DNA from: Albula goreensis
Taxonomy: Eukaryota > Chordata > Actinopteri > Albuliformes > Albulidae
Length of the DNA: 64,000 bases
Direction: 5' to 3'
NCBI GenBank assembly: GCA_022829145.1
Contig: CM040742.1
Location: forward strand, 6,011,538 to 6,075,537
The position numbers and the translations under genes were made by a program. The stretch's first letter is position 1, and each line of letters starts with the position of its first letter. Shown piece by piece: positions 11,191 through 24,231 of this stretch. The notes under the pieces are model-generated. The model was not told the origin of the DNA, ran no database searches, and worked only from the letters and a program-made list of their open reading frames with translations.

Positions 11191-14100
11191 AATGTTTCAT
11201 GATGCTTCATGAACTTGGCTTACTTTATGGGATGCGTCTTTCTTAAACAACCTATTTATTCCGTTCCAGCATATACATCAGGTGGTATTATATCTCTTGG
11301 TAAAATACTATACATTGTAATTTAATGATATGTTCTGTTACTTTAAAATGTTAAGTCAATATCAATCATTCAGAGATACTGGCAAATATCAGCATACACA
11401 AGCTTATTTTCTTCAGGGTCAAAGTGTAAGACCAAGCATGGAACAAATACTCATTCAATTTTAATCCAAAAGTGAACACTTTATTCCTCATCCGTTGAAT
11501 AAAGACACTTGGCCTAGACGATAATGGCAAAGATCAAAATACTTATCTATGCATGGCATATGTCACATGTACACCATGAACGCTGTCTTGAATGCCATGT
11601 CATGAATCACATGCTGTGAGTTGATATGTGGTGATTAATTTATTCAATATGTGATGAACAAACAGTCATTAACAGCACAGAGTGGTACATAGTGAGCAGC
11701 ACAGGGAATGTAAAATGAGCAATGGTTCGGTCTCTAGTATAATGCATAAGGAGACATATGTACGGGGTCTCTCCTGTATATATATTCTGCCTGGATCTGA
11801 ACCAGAACCAAACAGCAATTTAAAATCGTGTACCCGGACCACAGATATTGGGACTTGGGTAGACTGGTGCAGAAGTCTGCTTTGGAGTGCAAAGACCCAC
11901 GCTCACGCCCACTTAGGAACACGTTTGCACAGGAGACTATGTAGTGGCAGCCAGTCCACACCCACGCCACCTATTTCTGTTCCTGAAAGTCGAAATGCGG
12001 AAGAAACTGCAGAGCTTCCACAGGAATGAAGCTTATCTAAAATACTCAGAGAATTCTCGCATGTAGGGCCGCTATTTATCAAATTCCATTTTGATCACAG
12101 ACTGATGGTGCCGGTCGAATTAATGAGCAAAACATTTTCCATGCTTTTAACATTGGTTCTTAAAAATTTATGAGGGTTTTAACATTAAAAATGACTGAAT
12201 TTAGGTTGATTGAATCATCACCATTATGCAATATGTAAAATTAGGGCATAGTGCAAACATTTGTAGCTGCAGTTGAGATTGATGAAAATGCATTTTTGCT
12301 AATGGATACGTATGTACAGAATATTTACTGATGCTGAGGAAAGCCCAAATAACGACTGTGAGATAGATTACTGTCATATCACCCAGTCCTGCTCACATGT
12401 CTTTATCAAACTGATGTTGATGCAGATAGATTCGATTATGTTTAATGCACAGGGTTGGGTAAAGACTATGACTGAAGGAACTCTGTTGAGGGTAAGTGAA
12501 TGTTTGAGAATGAGGGAAGGGAAATTAACATTTGTTTTCCTCTCAGGGCAGTGTTGTCATCAAACTGCATTATACAGTTTATAACCGACTGCAGAAATGT
12601 TATTGTGCGATTACAATTTTTGAATTACAATACATCAGCAGACAAGGTAGGTTTACAAGAGAATGTATTTTAGATTACCATGAATATATATTTCAATAAA
12701 ACTTGTTCATTATTTGTTTTCCCCTTTCTTTGCTGCCAGAAATAACACAGTGCCACGGAGAGACTGGGTTGTAGTGTTTATATTTGTTACACTTGTTTTC
12801 TCCCAGGATATGTAAGAGTCACTGATTATTCATTGCACCTACTCCCTCTAGTGGAATTATAGTGTATTTTAATGTAAATTAAGACTACAATAGTTCCCTC
12901 CTGAAATGCACGTTTAGTGGATGTGTCTTGAGCTCCTCAGCATTGTATGTTGTTATAAAGTTTCACATGTCTCTCATATGCAGGACATGTTGAGCCAAGC
13001 ATACCTTTACTACAATATCAGTACTATTTATCATTACAGTTTCTATTACTGTTGTCATTATGAATCATGGTTATCGATGCTATTTAATGATGGGAATGTC
13101 TGTCCCCCAAAAGGTAGCTTTGTTCAACCATGGTAAAAACCATACGTACATGCTATGGGTAAATGTGGGCTCTTGACAGTATTTTTCAGCTAACACGAGT
13201 TTTCAGCCCCTGTGCCCATATTAACTGCTTCTGATTTGATCGAAAAAAAAAAAAAAAAAATACAGAGCTGCAATTTTTAAGAGGAAAAGGTGCTCTGAGA
13301 ACCACTTGTCGGGGTCATTATCTGGTTACAAAATTGACAATATTAAATATAAAAACTTTGTAATTATATTGTGTTAGTCAGGCCTTTCAAAGTCTATGTG
13401 TAATACATTGTTTTAATCTCTTACATTGTCACTTTGGAATAGCACCAGTATTTTAATGGGAAATGACTTTTCAGTCTAAAAGAGTATGGACATTCTACAC
13501 AAGAAACCATGTATAAACTGAAGGTAAAAGCTGACAAAAGCCTAAAACACTGAGATTTTGTCTCAAGTTTGGATTTTCTGCTTTTCAGCAAATTGTGTTA
13601 ATGAGCTGGATACGTTTGCTCTGTTTGGCCACTTTGGAAACAAATGACAGATTGCTGAAAAATTTCTCTCAAACAGCCAGATAGATACTCCTTAGAAGAA
13701 CAAAGGACATTATTATGTAACTATCTGGTCACTATGGTGTAAATCCTGTGGAGCCAGAACCAAATTCCTGAAGGTAGGGTTTTCACCAATCCTTTTCTTG
13801 TGTCCACATCTCATTTTCATATTCTTTAAAATCAACTTCAGCTGGCAAGAAGTCAGCCCAGTTGAAACAACATAAATAAGACTAAAATATATGTCTGACT
13901 CATCTATCAGATTTCACTATATTGTTCACATAATATACAAAAGAGTGAGATGGTAGTAGGACATACACAATTTTATTATGTCAGGTCTACAGTGAATCTT
14001 TCACAAGTTACTGTGAAGTTGCAGAAGTGGGAGGAGTGTTGTTGACTTGGCTGAATCTTATTGCAGTTTGAAAAGTGACTGGTACTATTGTCATAGACAA

Positions 14101-17100
14101 AAGTATCAGTACATTGAATAGTACTGAGATACTCCAGGGCTCAGGTTGGTATTGGAGGGCTTGATATGGACCGGACAACAACAAGGCACAATGCCCGGAC
14201 ATCCCTGCCACATAGTTTAATCAGAAATGTATGTACCTGGAGAACTCTGTGTCAGGTGGTCGTAGTCCCAGTTTATATTTTCTGACATAGCAGCAGATAT
14301 CTTCCATCTACCAAAAACTTCCTCGTTCTCAGACTGCCTCATAGACTTTGCCATGTTTTTGGGACTGAATCAAAGACAATCTTCACATGTCTTAGACAGG
14401 TAATATTTTATACTATGGACCCAACTGAAATTTGTGTCTTGGTTTGCGGGATCCCAGTTGTATGGACAAGAGTGGATACCTTCCAATCTTCTCAAGCAAA
14501 TCTTCTGACAGTGAGTGGGTTTTGACTTTAGATGCCAACTTTACAAGTGACCGAACATGTTGACACACATAGCTGGTCAGGCCACTCCTCTATGCCAGAT
14601 TCTTATTGGCCTGAATGAAATGCATGGATTGTCACACTGTGTCTTTAATCCAATGTGAAGGGGAATGCTGTGACCTTTTGAATGTATTCCGAAGGACATA
14701 AAGGCTCTTGTCCTCATCAATGAGCTGACTGATGAGGTGGCATGTGACGTTAATGTCTTTCGGCTTTTGACTTGCTGCGTTTGCAATCAACGTGTCTCCT
14801 CAAATTACATTTATTTATCAATGGGTTCCCTCTCTTACACAGCCATGCTCATGTAAAACCATGTGACGTGTATTGCTTCCAGGGATAACATTTAATATAA
14901 ATGGCTTGTCGAAGTCATATATTCAGAGCGTTATCAGCACACAGTAAACACAAAGATAATGGAGTCGGGCTTGGTAGCCTCGGCAGATATTAAACAGTGC
15001 GTTTACGTCTGATGAGAAGTGATCTAAGAGTTACAAAGAATGACACGATTTCCTAAGAGCATGGCCGTCGAGCCACAGCATCTATGGGTTTGATTAACGT
15101 ACATCACAGGCCAAAGAGTCAACACACCTCATTCCCAAGACAGGACTTCACTTTAACATTCCTGCCTTTGAAGGTTCCTTTTGTAAAGAGGGAATTTGTT
15201 CATCCTGTTTTAAAGGCCGATAAGAACTATGTTTGCTGTGCATCTGGGTGCTAACCAGCTGGTTTGTTCAGTAACCAGTTTTTTGCACTGTTGAACTTGA
15301 ACTCAGTGGTAGAGAATGCAAATTTTTGATGTTAAGTCGTTTAAACACATATTAATCAGTTTATTGAAAAACATTATCAAATATTACAATACATATTAAT
15401 GGTATACTTTTTTTAGCTTAAACAAGTGTTGTGTGTTCATGTGAAAAGTGCCAATAGTGTGAATAAATCTTTTTTTAAGGTTTGGAAACCACTGGGTAAG
15501 CGTTTTAACCGAGAATATGTTTTATGAGGACAGGGATGTGAACCAAGCAGTAGGACATACTGTAGATAATTTAGGGGAGAGAAAAGAATTTTTAGTTTGT
15601 TAACAGTTAACAGTTTTAGTCATGCTTCCCACCACTGTCAGTCAATGCACCCCTGTGATTAAACTGCATCATACCTTTTGGGTAAATTACTCATGCATGG
15701 AAGGTTTGGGATTATACATTTGCAGGCATCATTTTTCCTTTAGATAGCGCTATTGAGTCTTCTGCTCTCCCTGTAAGGATATGGGCAGTATTTTTGTAGC
15801 ATTGGTCCTCCCAAAGGAGAGGGTTTGATTTATGGTTGTTGCATAGTTCCTGGGCACATAGTATAAAGCAGATAATGGCATTTTCAAAACCCCTGTGCAA
15901 CGTGCAATTTCGTCCAATCTAATACTCAGCGATACTGTCAGGAGATGGGCCACTTTGGCATTTAGCCGATCTAGAAATTTCCGTTGCTTAAAAATGTTTC
16001 ACGTAAAGGTCTGTGTTTGAGTGCAACAGACCTGCGCTGGCCAGGAACGGTGACCTGTGGAGAAGAATTACAACTTTCTTCAGTGCCAGATGGAGAAAAT
16101 AAAAACAGTCAAACTTTGTTCATATTTCATGCTCCAAAATGTGACAGCATCACTAGAGATGACAAACGGGTTTTTGTATTTAGTTGGAATCAGTTAAACA
16201 CCAAGTAAAATGATAGAATATTTTTTAAAGGCACAATAGTGGCAATTCACCCTAAAATTGGGGTTATTTAATCATGTTCCCACCAAGAGAAATGCCTTTT
16301 GATCCAAAAATGACAGAACGTTACCAGCTTCTTTATTGTTAGATTTGATTAGTCCATCAGAGAGGCTCAACAATGACTCAAATGAATAGTCAAGGGATGA
16401 AGAAGCTCCGATCCAAAATATCAAAAGTATGAATACAAATGTCTGTGTAAAGCATTCACAGGTTGTTTGCTCTGTTCCAGCCATATCAGTAATGATACAA
16501 CTTACATAAACTTGAACTCGACATAAGTCTTGATCGAATGCCAAATCATTCCCACAGCATTTCACGTGCAACACGTCGCTCCAACTGCTGTGTTTCCCTG
16601 TCCAGATTTACTGTGGAAACCTTCTTATGCTCAAGACCCTTTGACGACTGCATACATATCTATATCACATATATAATTACTTCATGTACATCATTCTGTC
16701 TCTTTTAGGGACAAGAACATCAGTGTCAAGGGCCACCAGACACTGCAGTGTGTACTTGTGGGTACCATCATATGTACAGATACAGCATATCCTGAATGTT
16801 TGTACAATTGAATTCCAGTGTACATAAGCACCCATAGTTAATATACCAATAAAATTTTGATTCTCAACAAAGATTTAACGAACAAGCTAAAAGAGTAAGA
16901 TAAAACAAGGTATTTCTTTGTCATTTGCTGATGTGGAAAAAGTATTCCAAACTACCTCCAGGAAATACCTTTCTCCTTTAAAACAAGATCTGCTTATGTA
17001 TTCCTGTAGCTTCAGTCTGAAGGAATTAGCGGCTACAGTACGGATTGCCTTGCTGTCCAGTAACTTGGCTCACATTGTACGTGTGTGCACATAGGCATTG

Positions 17101-17833
17101 TTAAGGATTTGGACAAATACTGATTTGTGACATACTCAGTAGGTAGTGAGCTGCAGCAAGTGAGCAGGTTGAGAGTGAAGCACAGATGCAGACAGGGTCA
17201 TTTCTATGTGTAGGTTGCCCAAGGGGACTGTTTAAGAGGTAAGAGTTTGAAAGAATGAGCTACAATATTCAATGGAGACTATTGTTTGCACAGTATGATT
17301 TTCTGGTACCTGGTACAGAGATTGTTCATGCAATTGAATGATAATTAATAAGTAAAACAATACATAAAATTAAATACCCATCTGGGAGCACATGTACAAT
17401 TATTTTGAAGAACATTCTATATTTCTTCAACACTGGAAACTTAATGTTTAATGTTTTTTGTGAACCCTCAAGCTTTGCAAACCTTTCAAATACTTTACTA
17501 TGCTGTGTTTCCCATGGATTTTTTTTTCTGTGTTTATTTCAGACGTCTTCTAATTGTTTTATGCAGCAACTATATACAAAGTTTTCGGGCATGGTTGGAC
17601 TTATTTGAGAGGGACTAAGATGCATACATGTGAAGTATGGAATTAAATGGATCTGTCTTAATTTAAACTGGTTTTCCAAGTAAAAAATTATGGAGCTGAA
17701 ATATACATGTAGGAAAGACAATGTACATCGATTACACTGGACCAGCAGGGGTAAAGGGGACAGAATGGAAACAGCGAGTTCATGTATGTAATGAAGTTCC
17801 TGGTTTGGGGAATTATGGGTAAATACTGTTTTA
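11191..17833. other. Long AT-rich stretch with no supportable gene
   Basis: Over 6.6 kb I see only short frames without domains. An A18 homopolymer lies at 13243-13260. No recognisable transposon protein, tRNA or splice-site series was found. Conserved noncoding elements cannot be excluded without alignment. Confidence 0.5.
13243..13260. repeat. A18 homopolymer
   Basis: Eighteen consecutive adenines following GATTTGATCG. It could be a retroposon tail, but no element was recognised directly upstream. Confidence 0.9.
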
Positions 17834-18066
17834 GTGTTCTTTAGCATAGTTTCCTCCTACATGGTGAAATGTTTCAGCCTGGGATTCGGTGTGCGTTGTG
17901 AGGGGGCTTTGAACTTTGTGATGGTGTGTGTAAATGTTACAGGTGCTCAGCCACCATTATGGGTAAGTCTAGCACCTCGAGTTAATTACTGTAACTGGCA
18001 ATTGAACAAGAGTAGGTATTTTTCTGCAAATGTTGCCCATAAAGCTGGCAGCAAAACTCTGACCAC

Positions 18067-18082
18067 TTCAAGCTGTCTCACC
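18067..18082. repeat. Target-site duplication, 5' copy
   Basis: TTCAAGCTGTCTCACC, identical over 16 bp to the copy at 19175-19190. Confidence 0.9.
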
Positions 18083-18922
18083 ATGGTAAACATCATCTTG
18101 GCTCAGGGTCTGGCCACCTTGGTCCAGAACACTCAGAAGGGGGATAAAGCGGTGTGTGCTTTCGCCAGGCACTACGCCACCCCTTTCTTGAGGACTATGG
18201 GCCTGGGTGTGCTGGACCATAGAATGCCATATAGCTGGGACCCCCCGTACGCCTATGGAGCGTTGAGGGCTTTCGCTCTCAGGACGGGATTGCCCGTGGC
18301 CGGACTGACCTCGTGGAGATACAGAGACATAATGTCCTTTCTAAAATCTAAAGAGACTGTCTCTCTCCCGAGGGGTGGTCCGGCCCTGGACCCGAAAATA
18401 ATCTGGCAGAACATGAACCATAAATGCATTACAAACAGACAGAAAGATATATCATGGATGTCCGCTCACATGTGTCTCCCTACTAGGTCTTTTATGTATA
18501 GGCGGCACCTGGTCCTGACGGAGAACTGCCCCCACGGATGCATTGACTCGGAGCACGTATACCACGTGTTCTGGGACTGCTCCGTGGCCAGACGGGTCTG
18601 GGGCCTTGTTGTGTCCTCTGTCTCCCTGAACAGGCTCCTGCCGAGGTCCTCCCTGACGTCTGACAGCGTCCTCTACGGCCCGCCCGGGGGATGCAAGACC
18701 ATCAAGCTTCAGCGCCAGTGGAGGATCATCAACACCATCAAGCAGGTGCTGTGGGAGACGAGGAACATCAAGGTCTACCAACAACAGAACGTAGATCTGG
18801 TCACTCTCCGGAGGAGAATTCAAAACCTCCTCCAAGACGGCGTTGTGGTGGACTTTCGAAAGAACGAGAGACTGGCAAAAGAGAAACGGGGGGTGGACCA
18901 CTGGAAAGAACTGATCATATAG
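18083..18922 (+). CDS. LINE ORF2 C-terminal fragment with zinc-binding motif
   Basis: This frame encodes about 279 residues. The in-frame ATG exactly at the 5' truncation point is probably chance. The open frame continues upstream to 17834, but that part lies outside the target-site duplication and is host or older-repeat sequence. A CCHC-like set (C, C, H, C in CPHGC and EHVYHVFWDC) lies in the middle and a basic region, RRRIQNLLQDGVVVDFRKNE, near the end. In intact L1/Tx1 elements this region follows the reverse transcriptase and helps nucleic-acid binding. The absence of stops and the still-identical flanking repeats suggest recent insertion. No expression evidence exists. Confidence 0.7.
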   Translation: MVNIILAQGLATLVQNTQKGDKAVCAFARHYATPFLRTMGLGVLDHRMPYSWDPPYAYGALRAFALRTGLPVAGLTSWRYRDIMSFLKSKETVSLPRGGPALDPKIIWQNMNHKCITNRQKDISWMSAHMCLPTRSFMYRRHLVLTENCPHGCIDSEHVYHVFWDCSVARRVWGLVVSSVSLNRLLPRSSLTSDSVLYGPPGGCKTIKLQRQWRIINTIKQVLWETRNIKVYQQQNVDLVTLRRRIQNLLQDGVVVDFRKNERLAKEKRGVDHWKELII

Positions 18923-19174
18923 TCCACCCCCTGGGCTGAATCCACCGAAAGCTCGAGCACATGAACTTTTCCCATTTTTTCTGCTTTTAAAAGAGTTATT
19001 TTCATTTTTGTTTGATTTGGTGAATAACCCGTTGATTTTCCGTGAGGCTTTACTGTCCTTTAAATGTGTTTTTCTGTGTTTGATTGCTTAATTTTGCCTC
19101 ACAATCTGTTTATTTGGTGTTATGACTTTAAAATGAATGTATTTTAAATGGAAACTTAAAAAACCTAATAAAAG
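18083..19174 (+). mobile_element. 5'-truncated LINE (L1/Tx1-like) 3' end
   Basis: The 16-bp direct repeat TTCAAGCTGTCTCACC flanks this segment at 18067-18082 and 19175-19190, the signature of target-primed insertion. The inserted DNA carries an intact 279-residue frame to the stop at 18922. It contains a C-terminal reverse-transcriptase zinc-binding (zf-RVT) type segment with CPHGC, then EHVYHVFWDC (18527-18580), preceded by WMSAHMCLPTRSFMYRR. This arrangement is typical of the end of L1/Tx1-like ORF2. The polymerase and endonuclease domains are absent, so the copy is dead on arrival. The 3' end has a short A-rich, TAATAAAAG tail rather than a long poly(A). Confidence 0.88.
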
Positions 19175-19190
19175 TTCAAGCTGTCTCACC
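19175..19190. repeat. Target-site duplication, 3' copy
   Basis: TTCAAGCTGTCTCACC, identical over 16 bp to 18067-18082, immediately after the LINE tail. Confidence 0.9.
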
Positions 19191-21590
19191 GTTCTTCATT
19201 AGAGCTCACTGCTACAGTGGTGCCAGACATAGGAAGGGGTGAGATCAATGACATCACAAGAGAAACTGATGAGTCTGCAGCATCCTTCAAGCAATATTCC
19301 AACAGTAAGAAGAAAATCAAGCTTCCCATGCATGTGTTCTCCTCACAAGGCACTCGTGGTGGCTCAACTGCCTCAGTGCTGATAGAACCTGTGGAGGTAG
19401 TGCTGGCTGTATGGAGGAAGTGCAAGGAGAAGCCAGGACAGCACAACTACCATCTCTCAGTGTCCCCACAAACAGGACAAGTTACTTCGTGCAGTGGAGA
19501 GGCAGTTTGGTAGAGTTACCTCCACAATCACTCTTAAACGGCAGCTGGCAACTGGCGATTGCCACAGCAGTGCACGGTGAGGTCTATTAACATGAACATG
19601 CAGACATGAACCATCTAACACTCAGAGCTTACCCCAAGCTACCCCGCCCTGTCTGAGATGACCTCACCCTGGATGCTTTCCTCCGAGCACTGCAGCCCTC
19701 TGCACTATGGCAACAAATGTGTCTTCGAAGTCTGAGCTCTCTGGAGGCGGCAGTCTGCTATGCTGAGGATATAGAGGTAATTCTCAAAGATGATCTGACT
19801 GAAGCTCCACGGCAAACAGTCTGTGCACTCTGGACAAGGCTGAAGATACAGTCCACAGTGAGGCTCTGGTTCGGGCAGCCACTGACAGAGACATTTACAG
19901 TAACTTTTGACAGAGCTGTGACCATCAGGAGGAAGACTGCTACTGCCGTAAAGCCCACGAGCAATGCCAGGACACTGGAGCTTTATACAGGGGCAGGCTG
20001 GTGTAGACAGGGCAACGCCAGCCCAAACCAGGATGATCTGCCCCGACATAGAGAGAGTGGGAAGATGTGGTAAGCGAGACTATGGTATGTATGTGTTCTG
20101 TGAGGTTGACGGGGTCCCTCTTACAGCATTGATTGACACGGTGGTCACTGTCAAGCTACTAACTGGGCCTCCCTGCCAGCCAGAACTGATCGCGGGAGAC
20201 ACCCAGCTTCAAGCAGCGGGTACAGCTGACACCACGTGCCTAGCTCCATCATCTGAAACCATGGCTGCCTTAGACCAGCTCCTCCAGCGCAACACTGAGA
20301 GACTTGAGAAAGGAGAAAGTTCACAACTACGTGCCCTCCTGACAGAGTTCCAGCACTTGTCTGTAGTGCGGGACAGTGAGTGCACCCGCACACCACTGGT
20401 GGAGCATGATATCGACGTTGTAGGTGCGGCACCCATCCGCGAGATGACTGCCATTCGCTAAGAGAGAGGAGGCCGAGGCAAATATTCGAGAGATGGCAGC
20501 AGCAGGAGTAATCCAACCCTCACAGGGTCCGTGAGCATCACCCGCAGTGTTGGTGCGGAAGAAGGATGGATCCCTCCATTTTTTTGTAGACTACAGGTGC
20601 CTTAATGCGGTTATGCACAAGGACTCCTACCCACCCCCTCGTGTGGATGAAGCGTTAGACACTGTTGCTGAGTTGAGCTGGTTCAGTTCGTTGGACCTTT
20701 GAAGTGGGTAATAGCAGGTTCCCCTCATGTCAGAAGCCAGGGCAAAGACAGCATTCACTATTGGATGTGGACTTTGGGAATTCACTGTTTTACCATTTGG
20801 GTTGGCTAATGCCCCAGCCACGTTTGAGCACCTAATGGAGCAAGTCCTTCAGGATGTACCACTGACAGTCTGCTAGTACACACTCCCACCTTCGAGTCAG
20901 CCCTAGGGTACCTGCGAGAGGTCTTCACTCGCATCGAGAAAGCCAACCTTGACCTAAACCCAGCTAAGTGCAATCTGCTTCGCCGCTCCATCCAGTTCCT
21001 TGGACACATCATTAGCCCAGAAGGAGTTTCAACAGACAAGGTAACCTCTGTCCGTAATTGGCCAACCTCCCTCACCCAGCTGCGCAGCTTCATTGGCTCA
21101 GCATCCTATTATTGCTGATTTATCAAGGAATTTGCTGACATAGCCAAACCACTGACCACACTGTGTGGAAAGGGTAGGAATTTCGATTGGACAGCAGACT
21201 GCGACCGGGTTTTCCAGTCATTGAAAGTTAGTCGCACCTCTGCCCCTGTGCTCGCCCTGCCTCTCCCCACCGGGAAGTTCATCTTAGACACAGACACCAG
21301 CAAGGTGGGACTGGGGGCTGTACTCTCACAGATGGTAGATGGAACAGAGAAAGTAGTGGCCTACTATAGCCGGGCTTCGGACAGACGGGAGCAAAACTGC
21401 TGTGTCACCAGACGTGAATTGCTGCCAGTGATTGCAGGAGTGAAACACTTCCGCTCATATTTGTACGGTCGCCACTTCCACCTCCGACTTCACCAGGTTC
21501 ATACAAACACAGTGATGGATTTGCAGATAGACCGAACCACTGTTCTGAGTTCAGTTTCCAGGACCTCTGGCCTTGCTGGCTGAAATGGCG
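19191..21590 (+). pseudogene. Ty3/Gypsy-like retrotransposon gag-pol fossil
   Basis: Disconnected plus-strand frames follow the order gag, protease, reverse transcriptase, RNase H. A gag-like block lies at about 19650-19800 (ALWQQMCLRSLSSLEAAVCY). A protease-like block near 20115-20160 has ALIDTVV where an active site would read DTG. RT-like pieces follow at 20590-20720 and at 20780-20850 (TVLPFGLANAPATFE). The thumb and connection region at 20890-21210 includes FLGHIISPEG and QLRSFIGSAS. An RNase H-like segment, ILDTDTSKVGLGAVLSQ, is at 21280-21330. Stops and frameshifts interrupt every domain, and the region expected to hold the YxDD active site near 20865-20880 is missing. No integrase or LTR was recognised. 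The copy is clearly inactive. Confidence 0.85.
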
Positions 21591-21599
21591 GAATTCTAT

Positions 21600-23394
21600 G
21601 CATAACTGCTCCTCTATGAGATTGTCATGATTGGTCAAAATGATCACAATTTTTTTATTTTCTGTGTTGGATAAATGAACCATCTCCATTTTTAAATTTT
21701 TTTTTATCTCTTTTCCAGGGAGAAATGAACCAAACTAGCTTCCAGATCCCTGTCCTCCTCCATCAACATGCTCTGTTCTTTTAGTGACGCTGTTGATGGT
21801 AAAGATACTGTAATGTTTTGCTGTACCGTTGTTGTGGTCATCGCTGTTGCTGGCACTGGTGACATGTTTGGCTGTGGTTAACCTTCAAAGACATAATTAT
21901 GTAATAATTTTATAAATTGGATTTCAGACCATAATTTAACTTTATTAGCAAGAAAAATTCTGACACATTAACCTAACTACTCCAAAACAAAACAAAACAA
22001 AGCGAAACAATCATTTTTGTTGTACATATAAAAATATCTAATTAAGAACAAATTAACAAATCAAATGGGAAAAAAACTTCTGTTGCAAATAAAATAGAAC
22101 AACGGAAGTAAGCAAACAATAACTCTCAGGCATTTTAAATAAAATAAAGAAATATAAAACTAAATGAAAAAGTAAACACAATCTTCCCCTTCTAGAATAC
22201 ACATTTTAGAAGTTTGTTTAAAAGAGACTTGGCATTGAAAAAAGCAATAAAGTCAGGATTAGATATTATAAGATTGGAAATAAGTTCCAGGACATCAGGT
22301 GACTCATTTTTTTGTTACTTAGAGAGATCTAAGGAAAGCAAAGGCCATCTTATACAGTATATTAAAAAGGGACACATTAGCAAGGAATACAAAGCCTTAT
22401 TGTCAAGGAACATATGGAATATAGTTTAGCAAAGTAGAAATAAAGCTGCATAGAAGAGTACTACAGCCATCAATCAACTCATTGATACATTTTCATCCTG
22501 AATTCTTTTCTCATGTCTGTGTCTTGCCTTGATATATATAAAAAAATCTTTATGCATCCATATCCATTGTTCAGTGCAGTGTCTTATTTCACATCTAATT
22601 ATTTTATTTTTTTTACATAAGGGGGATGCATTTGCAAATGCATGTAAGTCTGTGGTTATCCAATGTAATTCAAGTCTGAAAATCAGTCTGTAGTCTGTAG
22701 ACTAATTTGCATATTTGAAAAATGGCTGATATTGGTATGTAATTAATTGCTTATTTAAATTACAGCAATTGTGGTTTGCTGCTCTTGTAGTCAGGCTTTA
22801 GAAGTAATCACTCCAGTAAGAAAGTTGTTATGTTTTGGAGAAAATTAAATCTAAATTAAATCTAAATTGGTGTTCTTCTTAGCTCTGTCAAAATCCCAGC
22901 AATTACATTTTCCTTTCAAATTTTCATCTCTAATTCCATAATGTAGAAGGGCTCGTATTAATAAACTTGATACAGTACAGCTAATTTCATCAGGAAAATT
23001 TGAATGGGGGTACCTCCAAGATCTGTGATGGACCCAAGATTTAACGTCGACATACTTCACTAACAAGCTGACATTAAAACTGCAGTCCAAACAGCTATGT
23101 ATATAGAAGCTAAAGCTTCAGAACAAGCTTACAAGTGTATTGCTTGTATAAAAGATCAGAAAACTTTTTTTCGGACCTTAATCATATTCAATTTTAAGTG
23201 ATTGGTCTTGTGAAAAATAAATAATATGTTCATTATCTTTTGTTGTTGTTTTATATAAGCCATTGTAGCAACCCTCTTCCACCGACTCAGGAAGAAGCAC
23301 CTGATCACGAGACCTCCTCTGATCCATGCGTCGACAAGCTTGACATTTTTCACACTTCAAATATGATGCCAGTTACATATTGTCTGTTTCACTG
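21600..23394. other. AT-rich intergenic DNA, nothing recognised
   Basis: Runs such as AACAAAACAAAACAAAGC near 21985 and several A/T homopolymers. The short frames are not gene-like. Confidence 0.5.
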
Positions 23395-23590
23395 GAGGAG
23401 TACAAAGTCAACATGTGGTCAGTTAATGTATTTGCAGTTTCCTGACCAGCCAGCAGTGGCCACTAGGGAGCGATGAGACTTGCTGAACCCCTGCTCTGTT
23501 AACCCATATCTTTCTAAGTCAATTTTTGTCTGACCAATGTGGTCCCCTGGCCATAGCTGGGGAATTTGCACCTGGGATGTAAACACCCAG
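23395..23590 (-). repeat. Diverged SINE-like repeat, copy 2
   Basis: It shares AAAGTCAACATRTGGYCAGT, GTGGCCACTA and AATGTGGT blocks in the same order with 10950-11190. Orientation is inferred from the degenerate B-box-like GGGACTTGAAC of copy 1; in this copy the corresponding site reads AATTTGCACCTGGG. Class tentative. Confidence 0.45.
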
Positions 23591-23799
23591 TTGAAGGACG
23601 CACAACATTAAAGAGGTTTAGAAGTTTAAAAGTAAATTGCTCCATATTTGGCTTGTTACCACTACCATAAGCAAAATCTCCTGAAAGCCAAAACTAAACA
23701 GGAAGTTATTTCCAATATCCTGCAATATATCATTTAATTTTATGAATCCTCAATAATCCACAGTGTATGCCACATTTTCCAAGAAATTTTAATTTCTTT

Positions 23800-24231
23800 T
23801 ACTGTGCGTTTGCCACCCCCTCTCCACTCCTGCACTTCCAGGTCACATCTGCTGTCTGTCTTGGTCCCCCGGTGGTGGAATGACCTTCCTGTGGAGGTCA
23901 GAACAGCAGAGACACTGGCCACCTTCAAGCGCAGACTGAAGACTCACCTCTTCAGGCTGCACCTCTCCCCATCCCTCCCTTTCTCTTTGTAATATTCACT
24001 GCACTTATCTGTATTCATTTTTAACTTTCATTTGTTTTTAACAGGTTGTTTACTTTCTCTTTGGATAGTCAGTCGGGAATCCTAGTTTATTTGATCACCT
24101 TTGGCACTTGGGACTTTACCCCTCTCTAGGGTTATCTTTGCACTTTTTGTACCATTCTTATGCACTTTGCCTTGTAAGTTGCTCTGGATAAGAGCGTCTA
24201 ACAAATGTCCTTAATGTAATGTAATAACACA
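23800..24231 (+). mobile_element. LINE2-type 3' end (fish L2 clade)
   Basis: The plus strand encodes the end of an L2-like reverse transcriptase, including VPRWWNDLPVEVRTAETLAT and FKRRLKTHLFRLHL, stopping at 23990. The 3' UTR ends with CTCTGGATAAGAGCGTCTAA and a TTAATGTAATGTAAT tail. This is the tail shared by many fish L2 LINEs and the SINEs that use them. The copy is heavily 5' truncated and contains no polymerase core. Insertion is in the opposite orientation to il1rapl2 and downstream of its stop. Confidence 0.85.

Noticed and set aside
17834-18082. Upstream 83 codons of the frame that continues into the LINE
   Set aside because: They lie outside the 16-bp target-site duplication, so they are older flanking DNA that happens to be in frame.
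18452-18901. 149-codon minus-strand frame
   Set aside because: Antisense shadow of the LINE ORF2 fragment.
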